Assembly: GCA_039197765.1 (NCBI GenBank)
Contig: JBCCTX010000008.1
Span: 1 to 57,023 of the forward strand
Source: JBCCTX01 sp039197765
Lineage (GTDB): Bacteria > Bacteroidota > Bacteroidia > J057
Length of the DNA: 57,023 nucleotides
Direction of reading: 5' to 3'
Shown here: one piece after another, positions 42,723 through 51,931 of the stretch
How the letters are laid out: every line of letters starts with the position of its first letter
Position numbering within the stretch: the stretch's first letter is position 1
Notes under the pieces: model-generated
What the model was told of the DNA's origin: nothing
Databases searched by the model: none
The model's input: the letters and a program-made list of their open reading frames with translations, nothing else
Made by a program: the position numbers and the translations under genes

Positions 42723-45269
42723 CTAACGGAATCGGAAGATAACTCTGGCATTCAGTAATCTTGCCGAAAGGTGATTGGGAATGGCAAACTGCCGAAGGTC
42801 TAGGTCAGAGATCCAAATATGGGATACAGTATTCTCCCGTTGGAATAAGTTGAAAATTTCCAGGGTAGCCCAGATGGATTCTACTCCCTGTCGTCCCAAT
42901 CGCTCGTCTTTTCCCTTGAAACTTATCAGCTTGCTAAATCCAAGATCAACACGCTGATAGGAGGGAAATCCAAAATCTGTTCGGTTTTCGAAAACACGTG
43001 GGGGCCCAAAACGGAGACCACTTCCAAAAATATAGTTCATGTGAACTTTAAAGGTCGGGTTGAGGGGAAATTCATCCTGAAAATACAGGGAGGCCGTAAA
43101 GCGTTGGTCTGTAGGGCGTGGTACAGCCCCGCGTTCATCTCCTTGAATATCTTCCGCTGTCTTGAGTATGCCCATGCTGAGCCAGGAATCTACCCCTTCA
43201 ATAAACTCTCCATTGAGGCGCATATCCAGGCCATAGGCATAGCCATCAGCTGTTTGGTCAGGATAATAGCGAATGCGTATGTTCTGAATTTCATAAGGAA
43301 TAAGGTCAAGCAAGCGCTTGTAATAAGCCTCGGTAAACAGTTTAAACGGACGGCCCCAGGCTTGAAACTGGTGATCGAGTCCGGCAATTGCGTGTATAGC
43401 TCGTTGAGGCTTAATATCTAGGTTCAGGGTTCCGTCCAAACGTCGGAATTCTCGGTAAAATGGAGCCTGGAAATACAAACCTCCTGCTAATCGAAGGCGT
43501 AAATCAGGCCCACCCTTCTTTTGAGAATAGTCTTGGACAAACTGTACCCTAGGACTGAACATCCATTGGTCAATCAGATCATGGTAAAAAATTCTTCCTC
43601 CGCTTACCAGGGTTTTAGTCTGGCTTAGCTTCCAGGTATGCTGCGCATACGCCTTGAATAGATTGGCATTGAGTCTAGCCCGACCACGAATGAATTCATC
43701 CACGTCAAATTCACCATTGAGATCCACCAAATATTCTGCTGAATCTCTTCCTAGGTATTCCTTCAGGTCATCGTCGATTTCTTGACGCTGATACTTGATT
43801 CCCAAGTTCAGCTGGTGCTTGTTTTTTCCCTGTATATTCCACTGACCTTTGATTTGTCCGCTTAGTACATTTGCACGCAAGTAGTTTCGGGCATGCCGCA
43901 ATTCTGAACCAATTCCCAGGTCGAATTGTGCTTCGTTGAATTCATCGGAACCAAAGTTGGTGTCTACTTCCCCAAGTAGATAGGCCCCCTCTACATCGAT
44001 TAACTCACTCTCCTCCGTTCTAAATGCAGTCAGGATATAGTCCCATCTCCAACGCAGATTAGGCCTGTGGGTGAGCATCAGTGCCCCCAGGCCTGTGGTA
44101 TAGGCACTTACTTCCTGGCCTGCGAAGCCCACACGCAGTCTAAAGGCCTGTTGAACGGTCCCAAAGGTTGTTTCTCTTCCACCTGGAGTAAACTCAAATC
44201 GATTGCGCGTCAGTGCAAAGAATGAGGTAAATTTAAGCGGTTCATTGGCAAAATACGTAGTATCCATCCTCCCATTCTTTCTTTCGCGAATTCTGGGAGC
44301 TCGCGTTTGAAATTTTGGGGTATAGGTCAGCATGGTTTGTAGGTCCATGAAATTGGGCTGGTACTCTCCCGTAGTTTCTAGGCTGTTAAATAAATAAGCT
44401 GTAGAAAAACGCCTTGCACCCACCGAGTAGGTGAACTTCCCAGGGCTAGTTGTAGGTACTCCACTTTCAGATAGAATACTTTTCCCCTTGGATCTCCCCT
44501 GAACGTGTAAATTCACGGTAATGAGGCCTAGTTCTGCTGTTGCTCGGAACTCTCTTGGTGTACGGTACGTGATATCTAATACCGAGGAAAGTTTATCTCC
44601 ATATTCTGCAGAGAATCCCCCTGTACTGAATTCTACCTGTTGCGCCATATCTGGGTTGGAAAACCCCAGGCCCTCCTGTTGTCCAGCACGCGTCAGGAAA
44701 GGGCGATAAATCTCAATTCCATTAACATATACCAGGTTTTCATCAAAATTTCCCCCTCGAACCCGATATTGAGAAGAGAATTCATTGTTACTCGCCACTC
44801 CAGGCATTGTTCGCATTACTCCTTCTATAGATCGATTGAAGCTGGGCATCTTGATCAACTCTTCTGTATCGATGGGAAGGAGTTGCATCTGAGGCCTATC
44901 GTTAATATCGGTTGGATCCCGTTCATCTGTAATCACAGATTCTTCTAAACTGATTTCTAGCATCTTGATGGTGCGCGAATAGGAAAAACCAGGCCTGGCA
45001 TTAAGCTGTATTTGCGTAGAAACGTGGGTAGCATGAGAAAACTGAATAGCATAGGTTTTGGCTTCGGGGAAGGTTAGCTCGAATAAACCCTGCTCATCCG
45101 TTTGGGTAAAAATGGAATGGTTAAGTACCCGTACGTTTACTTCCGGAATAGGTCGATTTGCAGGATCTACCACTTTGCCTTTGAGGGTGGCTTCCTGCCC
45201 TTTGACCAGGATCGTACTCACTAAGACGAGGAGCAAAAGCGTAACGCACAATTTAATGATACCCTTCAT
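42723..45269 (-). CDS. TonB-dependent outer-membrane receptor with carboxypeptidase-like N-terminal domain
   Basis: A protein of 848 residues from the ATG at 45269. After a signal peptide (about 1-24) comes a carboxypeptidase-regulatory-like domain (KGKVVDPANRPIPEVNVRV). Then follows the plug (MPSFNRSIEGVMRTMPGVASNNEFSSQYRVRGGNFDENLVYVNGIEIYRPFL) and a beta-barrel ending in aromatic LNARVIFRFR. No SusD-like partner adjoins, so polysaccharide import is not indicated; metal chelate or peptide uptake is possible. A TATATTTG box sits six bases before the start. Confidence 0.95.
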   Translation of the reverse strand: MKGIIKLCVTLLLLVLVSTILVKGQEATLKGKVVDPANRPIPEVNVRVLNHSIFTQTDEQGLFELTFPEAKTYAIQFSHATHVSTQIQLNARPGFSYSRTIKMLEISLEESVITDERDPTDINDRPQMQLLPIDTEELIKMPSFNRSIEGVMRTMPGVASNNEFSSQYRVRGGNFDENLVYVNGIEIYRPFLTRAGQQEGLGFSNPDMAQQVEFSTGGFSAEYGDKLSSVLDITYRTPREFRATAELGLITVNLHVQGRSKGKSILSESGVPTTSPGKFTYSVGARRFSTAYLFNSLETTGEYQPNFMDLQTMLTYTPKFQTRAPRIRERKNGRMDTTYFANEPLKFTSFFALTRNRFEFTPGGRETTFGTVQQAFRLRVGFAGQEVSAYTTGLGALMLTHRPNLRWRWDYILTAFRTEESELIDVEGAYLLGEVDTNFGSDEFNEAQFDLGIGSELRHARNYLRANVLSGQIKGQWNIQGKNKHQLNLGIKYQRQEIDDDLKEYLGRDSAEYLVDLNGEFDVDEFIRGRARLNANLFKAYAQHTWKLSQTKTLVSGGRIFYHDLIDQWMFSPRVQFVQDYSQKKGGPDLRLRLAGGLYFQAPFYREFRRLDGTLNLDIKPQRAIHAIAGLDHQFQAWGRPFKLFTEAYYKRLLDLIPYEIQNIRIRYYPDQTADGYAYGLDMRLNGEFIEGVDSWLSMGILKTAEDIQGDERGAVPRPTDQRFTASLYFQDEFPLNPTFKVHMNYIFGSGLRFGPPRVFENRTDFGFPSYQRVDLGFSKLISFKGKDERLGRQGVESIWATLEIFNLFQRENTVSHIWISDLDLRQFAIPNHLSARLLNARVIFRFR

Positions 45270-45275
45270 GTCCAG

Positions 45276-45283
45276 CAAATATA
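45276..45283 (-). promoter_or_regulatory. -7 box six bases before the TonB-receptor start
   Basis: TATATTTG on the minus strand, ending six bases before the ATG; predicts a leaderless mRNA. Confidence 0.45.
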
Positions 45284-45414
45284 GGGCTTAGAGTCGAATC
45301 TGGGTAGGGATTTAATTTATCCAGAGAAATATTCTCCGAGGTATCGGTAAATCGGCCCAATATTTGATTAATAAAAATTACCAAAATAATAATAAACATA
45401 TAATATAATTTAAG

Positions 45415-45422
45415 TATATTTG
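45415..45422 (+). promoter_or_regulatory. -7 box of the M1-like gene
   Basis: TATATTTG, 29 bases before the ATG at 45452, in a strongly AT-rich spacer. Confidence 0.45.
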
Positions 45423-45451
45423 GAATACATATAGGAATTAATTTGGAGGAT

Positions 45452-47617
45452 ATGCGATTACTAGCGGATTTGGTGAAAAAAACGGGAAAAATTCTATTGT
45501 TTCTTGCAATAAGTTGGGCCGGGATACATTCAGAGGGAGTAGCCCAATCAGGTATTCATTCAGATAAGTTCGAACAGCTGGAAGATGTATTTCGCACACC
45601 GAATTTACAGCGAAATGCTGCCGGTGCACCAGGTATTTCCTACTGGCAAAATGCCGCTGACTATGAAATGAAAATTCAGGTAGATGCAGAAAAGCACGTG
45701 CTAAGTGGGGAGGCAGAAATCAGATACCAAAACAATTCCCCAGATCCATTATCTTACCTCTGGCTCCGTCTGATCCCCTACGGTAGGGATATGGCGGAGG
45801 TAAGCAGCATTCAGCCCGTTATGGATGCGAAAAGCTTGAGTCGCCTCACTTTGGAAAATTCTCAGCCCATACGCATCGATTCCCTACTCACTTTAGCTGG
45901 GGATTCTTTGTCCTATGTGTACTCCGAAGGCCATTTGGTAGTAGATTTGTCTACTCCTATACCCTCAGGAGAAAGTTTTACTTTTCGAGTGGGATGGGAA
46001 CTAAAACTACCGATATTAGGTCCCGACACCCCTATGGGATACATTTCCTCCAAAGATGGTCAAGATGCTTTTGTTCTATCCAACTTTTTCCCTAAAGTGT
46101 GTGTGTACAGCGATATAGAGGGATGGCAAAATCAAGTTCCTCAAGGGATAACAGAGTTTACCCATCCTTTTGGGGACTATCAAGTGGAGATAATCGTTCC
46201 TGGTGCTTACACTGTTGCTGGAACAGGCATGTTACAACGAAAAGCAGGTACACTGCCCGCATCACAGTTTATCCGCTATAAAGAAGCCCAGTCTAGCGAT
46301 GATCCTGTGTTCATTATTCCTCCTGAAGATGCAGTCCTAGAAATTACCGAAAATGTACCCAAGCAAAGGTCTTGGTATTTCCAAGCAGATAGTGTAAGAG
46401 ATTTTTCCTTTGCCTGTGCGACAAACTTCATATGGGAAGCTCAGCGGCTTCAATTGGGTGAGAAAAGCGTATTTATCGAGTCCTTTTATCCACCAAGAGG
46501 AAGCGAATTCTGGGGAACTTATTCCTTAGAATTAATGACCCACACACTTACAGAATATGCCGATTATACGTTCGATTATCCATATCCCAAAGCAGCTTTA
46601 GTCAATATCGGAGAGGGGCTGAGTGAATCTTATCCTATGCTAGGCTTATCTAGTCAGGCTCCCAAGGTAAAGGGAGACCTCAAGGATATGGCACTGTATC
46701 AGGCGATGGATCAAGTAATCCAACTCGTAGGGGAAAATTATTTTCCACAAGTTGTGAATTCTAATGGGAGTAAATGGGCATGGATGGACCAAGGAATGAC
46801 TTCCTTTCTAGGATCTCGGGTAGCAAAGGCATATGATGAAGACTTTCCAATTCAAACAGACGTTTCTTATGTCATTCCCTACATGAAGACTTATCAGAGT
46901 AGTATGAGTCCTATCATGACCAATATAGCTCAGGTACAGTTTCCTCACTACAATGCAGCAATTAAGCCAGCTGTAGCGTTGAATATTCTCCGTTCGGTGA
47001 TTATGGGAGAGGTCCTGTTTGACCGTGCATTGAAAGTATATGCATCGCGTTGGCGTTTCAAACACCCTGGCCCAGAGGACTTTTTTCGTTCTATGGAAGA
47101 CGCTTCAGGGATCGATCTTGATTGGTTTTGGCGCGGGTGGTTCTATGGGGTAGAGCCTGTGGATATAGAATTGAACTCTCTCAGGTATTTTCGTTTAAAT
47201 CCAGATAGCCTTGAGGCAGATGAGAGTAGATCTCGCTTCCGCTTCAATTATTCCCAAATGCAAACGGGATCTGGAAACGCTATGCCTGTACCCACTTTTA
47301 CCACTACGGACGAAGAATTACAGGACGAGCTTAGAGATAAACATTTCTATGAATTGGCCTTTCGAAATGTAGGAGGAACAGTAATGCCTTTAGTTTTAGA
47401 GTTTTCCTTTGAAGATGGAACAAAGGAAGAGCGAATCATCCCAGCAGAAATCTGGCGGAAAAATGACCGTTTACTTCGCAAGGTGTTTGTCATGGATAAA
47501 CAGGTGGATCGTGTTACTTTGGATCCAAAAGGGCTTACGGGAGATATTGAGTCCGCAAATAACATGTGGTCTTGGGAAACCCCTATTCCCATCACACACA
47601 CGAATGGCGTGAAGTGA
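45452..47617 (+). CDS. M1 aminopeptidase-like protein lacking the zinc site (pseudo-peptidase)
   Basis: A protein of 721 residues with a signal peptide (about 1-30). The fold is that of secreted M1-family peptidases: SYWQNAADYEMKIQVDAEKHVLSGEAEI, then NNSPDPLSYLWLRLIPYG. Where active members have HExxH-x18-E, this protein has Gln424-Leu-Val-Gly-Glu428 and Gln447, in the aligned context QLVGENYFPQVVNS and WMDQGM. All three zinc ligands and the catalytic Glu are therefore replaced at the exact spacing. The reading frame is intact, so it is probably a binding or scaffold protein, not a decayed gene. Confidence 0.85.
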   Translation: MRLLADLVKKTGKILLFLAISWAGIHSEGVAQSGIHSDKFEQLEDVFRTPNLQRNAAGAPGISYWQNAADYEMKIQVDAEKHVLSGEAEIRYQNNSPDPLSYLWLRLIPYGRDMAEVSSIQPVMDAKSLSRLTLENSQPIRIDSLLTLAGDSLSYVYSEGHLVVDLSTPIPSGESFTFRVGWELKLPILGPDTPMGYISSKDGQDAFVLSNFFPKVCVYSDIEGWQNQVPQGITEFTHPFGDYQVEIIVPGAYTVAGTGMLQRKAGTLPASQFIRYKEAQSSDDPVFIIPPEDAVLEITENVPKQRSWYFQADSVRDFSFACATNFIWEAQRLQLGEKSVFIESFYPPRGSEFWGTYSLELMTHTLTEYADYTFDYPYPKAALVNIGEGLSESYPMLGLSSQAPKVKGDLKDMALYQAMDQVIQLVGENYFPQVVNSNGSKWAWMDQGMTSFLGSRVAKAYDEDFPIQTDVSYVIPYMKTYQSSMSPIMTNIAQVQFPHYNAAIKPAVALNILRSVIMGEVLFDRALKVYASRWRFKHPGPEDFFRSMEDASGIDLDWFWRGWFYGVEPVDIELNSLRYFRLNPDSLEADESRSRFRFNYSQMQTGSGNAMPVPTFTTTDEELQDELRDKHFYELAFRNVGGTVMPLVLEFSFEDGTKEERIIPAEIWRKNDRLLRKVFVMDKQVDRVTLDPKGLTGDIESANNMWSWETPIPITHTNGVK

Positions 47618-47658
47618 GTAAATCATATGTTTTGGGGTTTTTATGGTTCACAATGGAA

Positions 47659-47715
47659 ATCTTTGATCAGAATCAAAGATAGATAGATTACCCTGAACCC
47701 TGAACCCTGAACCAT
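47659..47715. repeat. Palindrome with CCCTGAA microrepeat
   Basis: ATCTTTGAT (47659-47667) and ATCAAAGAT (47672-47680) form a nine-bp palindrome with a four-base loop, followed by three tandem ACCCTGA units (about 47690-47712). The same order of parts is found at 27007-27060. It lies just after the stop of the TIGR03643 gene. Confidence 0.7.
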
Positions 47716-47727
47716 ATACTTCTTTCC

Positions 47728-48015
47728 TCACTTCTTATACTTATTTCCAGAGATGGTTCGCTGTTGGGCACAGCGCATTCTTCCCATATCAAAATTTCGT
47801 TTCTGCGTGTGTTTGGTTTTTCGGTTTTGGACTCGGGCTCTCCATAGCCTCCAACTTGATGCTTTTAAGTTCCTACGCATGAGTTCAATGACTTCTGCCT
47901 CTTTTAAGCCGAATTGGTACTGTATAGCATCAAAGGGGGTCCTATCCTCCCATGCCATTTCGATGATGCGGTCTACTTCACGGGGAGAAAGAGCATCAAA
48001 AATGTTCTTTTTCAT
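47728..48015 (-). CDS. TIGR03643 (DUF2805) family protein
   Basis: A protein of 95 residues from the ATG at 48015 (another ATG lies six bases earlier). The family block FDALSPREVDRIIEMAWEDRTPFDAIQYQFGLKEAEVIELMRRNLKASSWRLWRARV looks like a helix-turn-helix; the tail is very basic. Function unknown. Members are typically encoded next to DUF2256 and photolyase-like genes, as here, which points to the DNA-repair or light response. Confidence 0.88.
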   Translation of the reverse strand: MKKNIFDALSPREVDRIIEMAWEDRTPFDAIQYQFGLKEAEVIELMRRNLKASSWRLWRARVQNRKTKHTQKRNFDMGRMRCAQQRTISGNKYKK

Positions 48016-48057
48016 GCTCATAAAACCTTTATAAGTACTCACATGTTTAACTCTCGT

Positions 48058-48228
48058 ATGGGAAAAAACAGGTATACTAAGTCTAATCTTCCGGAAAAGA
48101 TCTGTCCGGTGTGCAATCGGCCTTTTTCCTGGCGAAAGAAATGGGCTGGGTGTTGGGAAGAAGTTCGGTATTGTAGTGAGCGTTGTAGAAGGGAGCGAAA
48201 ATCAATTGTAGGTAAACATGAAGGATAG
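48058..48228 (+). CDS. DUF2256 zinc-binding-like small protein
   Basis: A protein of 56 residues. Four cysteines are arranged as CPVC, then WAGCWEEVRYCSERC, with the typical PFSWRKKW between, which is the DUF2256 pattern and suggests a zinc ribbon. The open frame continues upstream of 48058 without family similarity. Its end overlaps the photolyase gene by 11 bases, so the two are coupled. Function unknown. Confidence 0.88.
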   Translation: MGKNRYTKSNLPEKICPVCNRPFSWRKKWAGCWEEVRYCSERCRRERKSIVGKHEG

Positions 48229-49762
48229 GTACCAAACCCTAAGGCTGGTACTAGGGGATCAACTTAATAGTCAGCACAGTTGGTTTCATCAAGTTAAGGA
48301 AGATACTTTATATGTTTTAATGGAGGTTCGGCAAGAAACGGATTACGTATCTCATCATATACAAAAAATATTGGGCTTCTTCGCTGCTATGCGAAACTTT
48401 GCTGACGAACTACAAAAACAAGGGCATGAAGTATGGTACATAGGTCTGGATAATCCCCAAAACACCCAAAGCCTTACAGAGAATGTATCAGCCCTTATTC
48501 AACAGTTTTCTATCCAACAGTTTGAATACCAGGAGCCAGATGAATATCGTTTGGATCTCCAGCTAAAAGCATTCACTGAGTCTCTCAAAATTCCTTCAGA
48601 ATCCGTTTCTACAGAGCATTTTCTCTGTGAGAAAGAGGAGTTTCAAGAATTTTTTAAAGGTAAAAAGACCTTGGTCATGGAAAGCTTTTACCGCTATATG
48701 CGCAAGAAGTACGACCTATTACTAGCGGGAGGTAAGCCGCTAGGGGGAAAGTGGAATTACGATGCGGAGAATCGCAAAAAGCTTCCCCGAAAGCATAGTT
48801 GTCCCTCGCCTTTTACCTTTAGTAACCCGGTAAGTGACCTATTCAAAATGGTATCGGAGCAAGGAGTCTCCTACATAGGAGAGGTAGACCCTGAAACCTT
48901 TATTTGGCCAACTACCCGTGAGCAATCTTTGGCTTTATTAGACTACTTTCTAGAAGTGTGTTTACCCCTGTTTGGGACCTACCAAGATGCCATGAGTGAA
49001 AACTTCTGGTCTGTTTATCACGCGCGTATTTCCTTTAGCCTGAATACCAAAATACTCTCTCCCCTAGAGGTTGTAAATAGCGTAATTGCATATTGGGAAA
49101 ACCACCAGGAAGAGATTTCTCTGTCTCAGGTGGAAGGCTTTGTAAGACAAATCATTGGGTGGAGGGAATATATGCGTGGGATTTATTGGGCCTATATGCC
49201 TGAATACAGTTCGCTGAATTATTTTTCCCATACTCGCCCTCTCCCTTCATTCTACTGGACGGGAAATACAAAGATGAATTGCCTACATCATTCTATCAAG
49301 CAGTCTATAGAGCACGCATACGCACACCACATCCAACGGTTAATGGTTACGGGTAATTTTGCCCTGCTAGCGGGGATAGATCCTACAGAAGTAGATGCAT
49401 GGTATTTAGGCATTTATATCGACGCAATAGAATGGGTTGAGATCACCAATACCCGGGGAATGAGCCAATTTGCTGATGGAGGGATCGTGGGTACAAAGCC
49501 TTATATTTCTTCTGCAAACTACATCAAGAAGATGAGCGACTATTGTTCTGGATGTGCATATGATGCCAAGCTGAAAGTAGGAGAAGGAGCCTGTCCCTTC
49601 AATAGCTTGTATTGGGATTTCTACGATAGGAATCGACCTTTACTGGAAAAAAATCCTCGCGTGTCTATGATGTATCGGGTATGGGATAAAATGGACGATG
49701 CAGATAAACAAAGTATCCGCACTCAAGCACAAACCTATCTCAACACGCTGGAGGAATTATAA
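48218..49762 (+). CDS. Fe-S bacterial cryptochrome/photolyase (PhrB-like, probably (6-4) photolyase)
   Basis: A protein of 514 residues. The N-terminal Rossmann domain (LRLVLGDQLNSQHSWF) binds the antenna cofactor; the C-terminal helical domain binds FAD. Four cysteines, Cys355, Cys443, Cys446 and Cys459, have exactly the spacing of the 4Fe-4S ligands of Agrobacterium PhrB (C350, C438, C441, C454). Members of this class repair (6-4) photoproducts with light. It forms a coupled pair with the DUF2256 gene. Confidence 0.94.
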   Translation: MKDRYQTLRLVLGDQLNSQHSWFHQVKEDTLYVLMEVRQETDYVSHHIQKILGFFAAMRNFADELQKQGHEVWYIGLDNPQNTQSLTENVSALIQQFSIQQFEYQEPDEYRLDLQLKAFTESLKIPSESVSTEHFLCEKEEFQEFFKGKKTLVMESFYRYMRKKYDLLLAGGKPLGGKWNYDAENRKKLPRKHSCPSPFTFSNPVSDLFKMVSEQGVSYIGEVDPETFIWPTTREQSLALLDYFLEVCLPLFGTYQDAMSENFWSVYHARISFSLNTKILSPLEVVNSVIAYWENHQEEISLSQVEGFVRQIIGWREYMRGIYWAYMPEYSSLNYFSHTRPLPSFYWTGNTKMNCLHHSIKQSIEHAYAHHIQRLMVTGNFALLAGIDPTEVDAWYLGIYIDAIEWVEITNTRGMSQFADGGIVGTKPYISSANYIKKMSDYCSGCAYDAKLKVGEGACPFNSLYWDFYDRNRPLLEKNPRVSMMYRVWDKMDDADKQSIRTQAQTYLNTLEEL

Positions 49763-49799
49763 ACATACTTAATAAGGGAGGAAAATGAGTATGGGAAAT

Positions 49800-50150
49800 T
49801 TACTTACTTTTCTTACGCTCGCGCATATCTCTAAGTCCCCAAAGGGCTTTTCCTGCTACAGCTTCTACAATGATGTCAGCATTGAGCTTGATCTGGCAAG
49901 AAAGCCTCGGATAACCGTGCTTTTTGGCAATCTTATCATGCCAATGCGTAGGCTCAGGCTCTTTCCCCTGTATCCAGACGCCACAAGTAGCACAAACGCC
50001 GAGGCCTCCGCAATTTTTATTTTGGGTGTATTTAGTGTAAGGCGAAAATCCTTCAATAATCAGCGCTTCACGCAGTGAAGTGCCTTTTTTTGCCCAAAAT
50101 GTGTACTTCTGGTTCCCCAATACATATACCACTTTCACGTGATCCTTCAT
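49800..50150 (-). CDS. 2Fe-2S ferredoxin-type protein
   Basis: A protein of 116 residues from the ATG at 50150. The cluster cysteines are Cys47, Cys53, Cys56 (CGGLGVCATC) and Cys85 (RLSCQIKL), the plant/chloroplast-type spacing. It carries one electron, with an unknown partner. The basic C-terminus (RDMRERKKSK) is unusual. It faces the photolyase gene, with 37 bases between the two stop codons. Confidence 0.88.
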   Translation of the reverse strand: MKDHVKVVYVLGNQKYTFWAKKGTSLREALIIEGFSPYTKYTQNKNCGGLGVCATCGVWIQGKEPEPTHWHDKIAKKHGYPRLSCQIKLNADIIVEAVAGKALWGLRDMRERKKSK

Positions 50151-50221
50151 ATATTCACAACCGGCTTTGTATCTAAATGTTCTAAACAATCTTCATACCA
50201 ACAAATAATGCTTTGCAAATT

Positions 50222-50590
50222 ATGCAGTATTTCAGGAAAAGGATAAAAAGTTTTCAATATGCAATCGCTGGAATTAAGGATTTGTTTATTACTCAGCCCA
50301 ATGCCCAAATTCATCTGTTGGCTATTTTAGTCATTGGATTGCTTGGGTATCGTCTAGGTCTATCTCCGACAGAATGGTGTCTAATCATACTCTGTATGGC
50401 CCTGGTCCTTACCGCTGAGGGGTTGAATACAGCTGTCGAGTACTTAACGGATTTGGCTTCTCCGGAATTTCATCCCCTAGCAGGGAAAGCCAAAGATGTT
50501 GCCGCAGGAAGTGTACTGATTGCTGTGATAATTTGCGGGTGCGTGTGGGGAATTATATTTTTGCCCAAACTACTGGTCTATTTTTTTTAA
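50222..50590 (+). CDS. Diacylglycerol/undecaprenol kinase family protein
   Basis: A protein of 122 residues from the ATG at 50222. Three membrane helices and the family signature LTAEGLNTAVEYLTDL, then AGKAKDVAAGSVLI, are present, with the Glu and Asn of the active site. It phosphorylates diacylglycerol or undecaprenol using ATP. It is the DgkA type, without other lipid genes near it. Confidence 0.92.
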   Translation: MQYFRKRIKSFQYAIAGIKDLFITQPNAQIHLLAILVIGLLGYRLGLSPTEWCLIILCMALVLTAEGLNTAVEYLTDLASPEFHPLAGKAKDVAAGSVLIAVIICGCVWGIIFLPKLLVYFF

Positions 50591-50635
50591 TTTCGCGAAC
50601 GTTTAAGACGTTAAACCAATTAAATATCAATCATC

Positions 50636-51232
50636 ATGGCTTTCACACTACCAGATTTACCCTATGCCTTTGACGCTTTAGAACCTAATATCGATGCCAA
50701 AACCATGGAAATACACCACGGAAAGCACCATGCCGGATATACCAAGAAACTCAATGCGGCGATCGAAGGGACAGATATGGCTAACGCGTCTATTGAAGAA
50801 CTATTAGCTTCTCCTGCCAATGCAGCTATTCGCAACAATGGAGGAGGATTTTACAATCACAAGTTGTTCTGGCAGGTTATGAGTCCCAGTGGTGGGGGAG
50901 AACCCACAGGTGCCTTGGGAGATGCTATAACTTCTGCTTTTGGTTCCTATGAAGGATTCAAAGAGCAATTCTCAAAGGCTGCAGGAACGCGTTTTGGCTC
51001 CGGATGGGCTTGGCTGATTAAAAAGGCAGATGGTTCTCTTGCAATTACCTCTACTCCAAATCAGGACAATCCTTTGATGGATGTAGCTGATGAGCAGGGA
51101 ACCCCTCTTTTAGGTTTGGACGTTTGGGAACATGCGTACTACTTAAATTACCAGAACCGAAGACCTGATTATGTCACAGCCTTTTTTAATGTTATCAACT
51201 GGGACTACGTGTCTGAATTATTTACTGCCTGA
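50636..51232 (+). CDS. sodB: Iron/manganese superoxide dismutase
   Basis: A protein of 198 residues with all family blocks: LPYAFDALEPNIDAKTMEIHHGKHHAGYTKKLN, NNGGGFYNHKLFWQVMSP, GSGWAWLI and LDVWEHAYYLNYQNRRPDYV, giving three His and one Asp as metal ligands. The metal cannot be decided by eye. A small inverted repeat GTTTAA/TTAAAC (50601-50616) upstream could be an operator. Confidence 0.96.
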   Translation: MAFTLPDLPYAFDALEPNIDAKTMEIHHGKHHAGYTKKLNAAIEGTDMANASIEELLASPANAAIRNNGGGFYNHKLFWQVMSPSGGGEPTGALGDAITSAFGSYEGFKEQFSKAAGTRFGSGWAWLIKKADGSLAITSTPNQDNPLMDVADEQGTPLLGLDVWEHAYYLNYQNRRPDYVTAFFNVINWDYVSELFTA

Positions 51233-51282
51233 TTATTCAACAGACAATTATTTGTGCTTGTGTGAGAAAAACGTACACAACG

Positions 51283-51315
51283 GGGCCATCCAATACATGA
51301 TTTGGATGGCCCTTT
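51283..51315 (+). terminator. Terminator of sodB
   Basis: Perfect 11-bp stem GGGCCATCCAA/TTGGATGGCCC with an eight-base loop, then TTTAA. The TTG at 51302 that opens the next frame lies in this stem, which favours the ATG at 51329 as the next start. Confidence 0.85.
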
Positions 51316-51328
51316 AACCTTCAAGTAT

Positions 51329-51931
51329 ATGGGAAAAATCGCTTCAGGTGGAGTATTTTCAATGGGTGTATTCATAAGTATTTTTATGGTTGGATGTGGA
51401 AGTAATCAGCAAAAAACTTCTAGTCCCCTGCAATTAGCCTTCAGCCAGCAGCTTTCTCGCTCCTGTGTAGGAGAAGGTAAATTGTTTCACAAGGTAGTAT
51501 CTGACCTATCGAAAGATAACCCTAAACCGGACGAAATTAAGTTAGATACCTTATCCTCATCTGATCTCTGTCCCATAGAAGAGGAACTTTCTTTCCTCTT
51601 GGAACAGTCCTACGATGATCCTACCTTAAGAGATAAGTTTCAGGAGGAAATAAGAGGAGATACGTTGGTGGTGAGTGTACTACCCAGCGAAAGTCAAAAT
51701 GCAGAGTTACAGTTTCAAAAAATTGTTAGAAATGAAGCGGAGCAAATCCAATACCTTGAGACGTATTGGGTAAGTACCTCCTGGTTGTATAAAACCCAGC
51801 TCAATGCTTGGGTTAAGTTTGACTCAAGTGGGCTATATCAGTCTCACCAGATCCAGTCCTACATGGAAGTAGCTACAGTTGGCAATCCATTTCACGCTCG
51901 GATTAAAGGAAATATAGAAACGTATGAGTAA
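51329..51931 (+). CDS. Hypothetical lipoprotein
   Basis: A protein of 200 residues with a lipoprotein signal peptide ending at Cys23 (FMVGCGS). The rest is an acidic, soluble domain with no recognised family. It ends eight bases inside the fluoride channel gene, so they are likely translated together. The relation to fluoride is inference from coupling only. Confidence 0.65.
   Translation: MGKIASGGVFSMGVFISIFMVGCGSNQQKTSSPLQLAFSQQLSRSCVGEGKLFHKVVSDLSKDNPKPDEIKLDTLSSSDLCPIEEELSFLLEQSYDDPTLRDKFQEEIRGDTLVVSVLPSESQNAELQFQKIVRNEAEQIQYLETYWVSTSWLYKTQLNAWVKFDSSGLYQSHQIQSYMEVATVGNPFHARIKGNIETYE

Noticed and set aside
42723..45269. SusC/SusD-type polysaccharide utilisation locus
   Set aside because: No SusD-like or glycoside hydrolase genes adjoin this TonB receptor.
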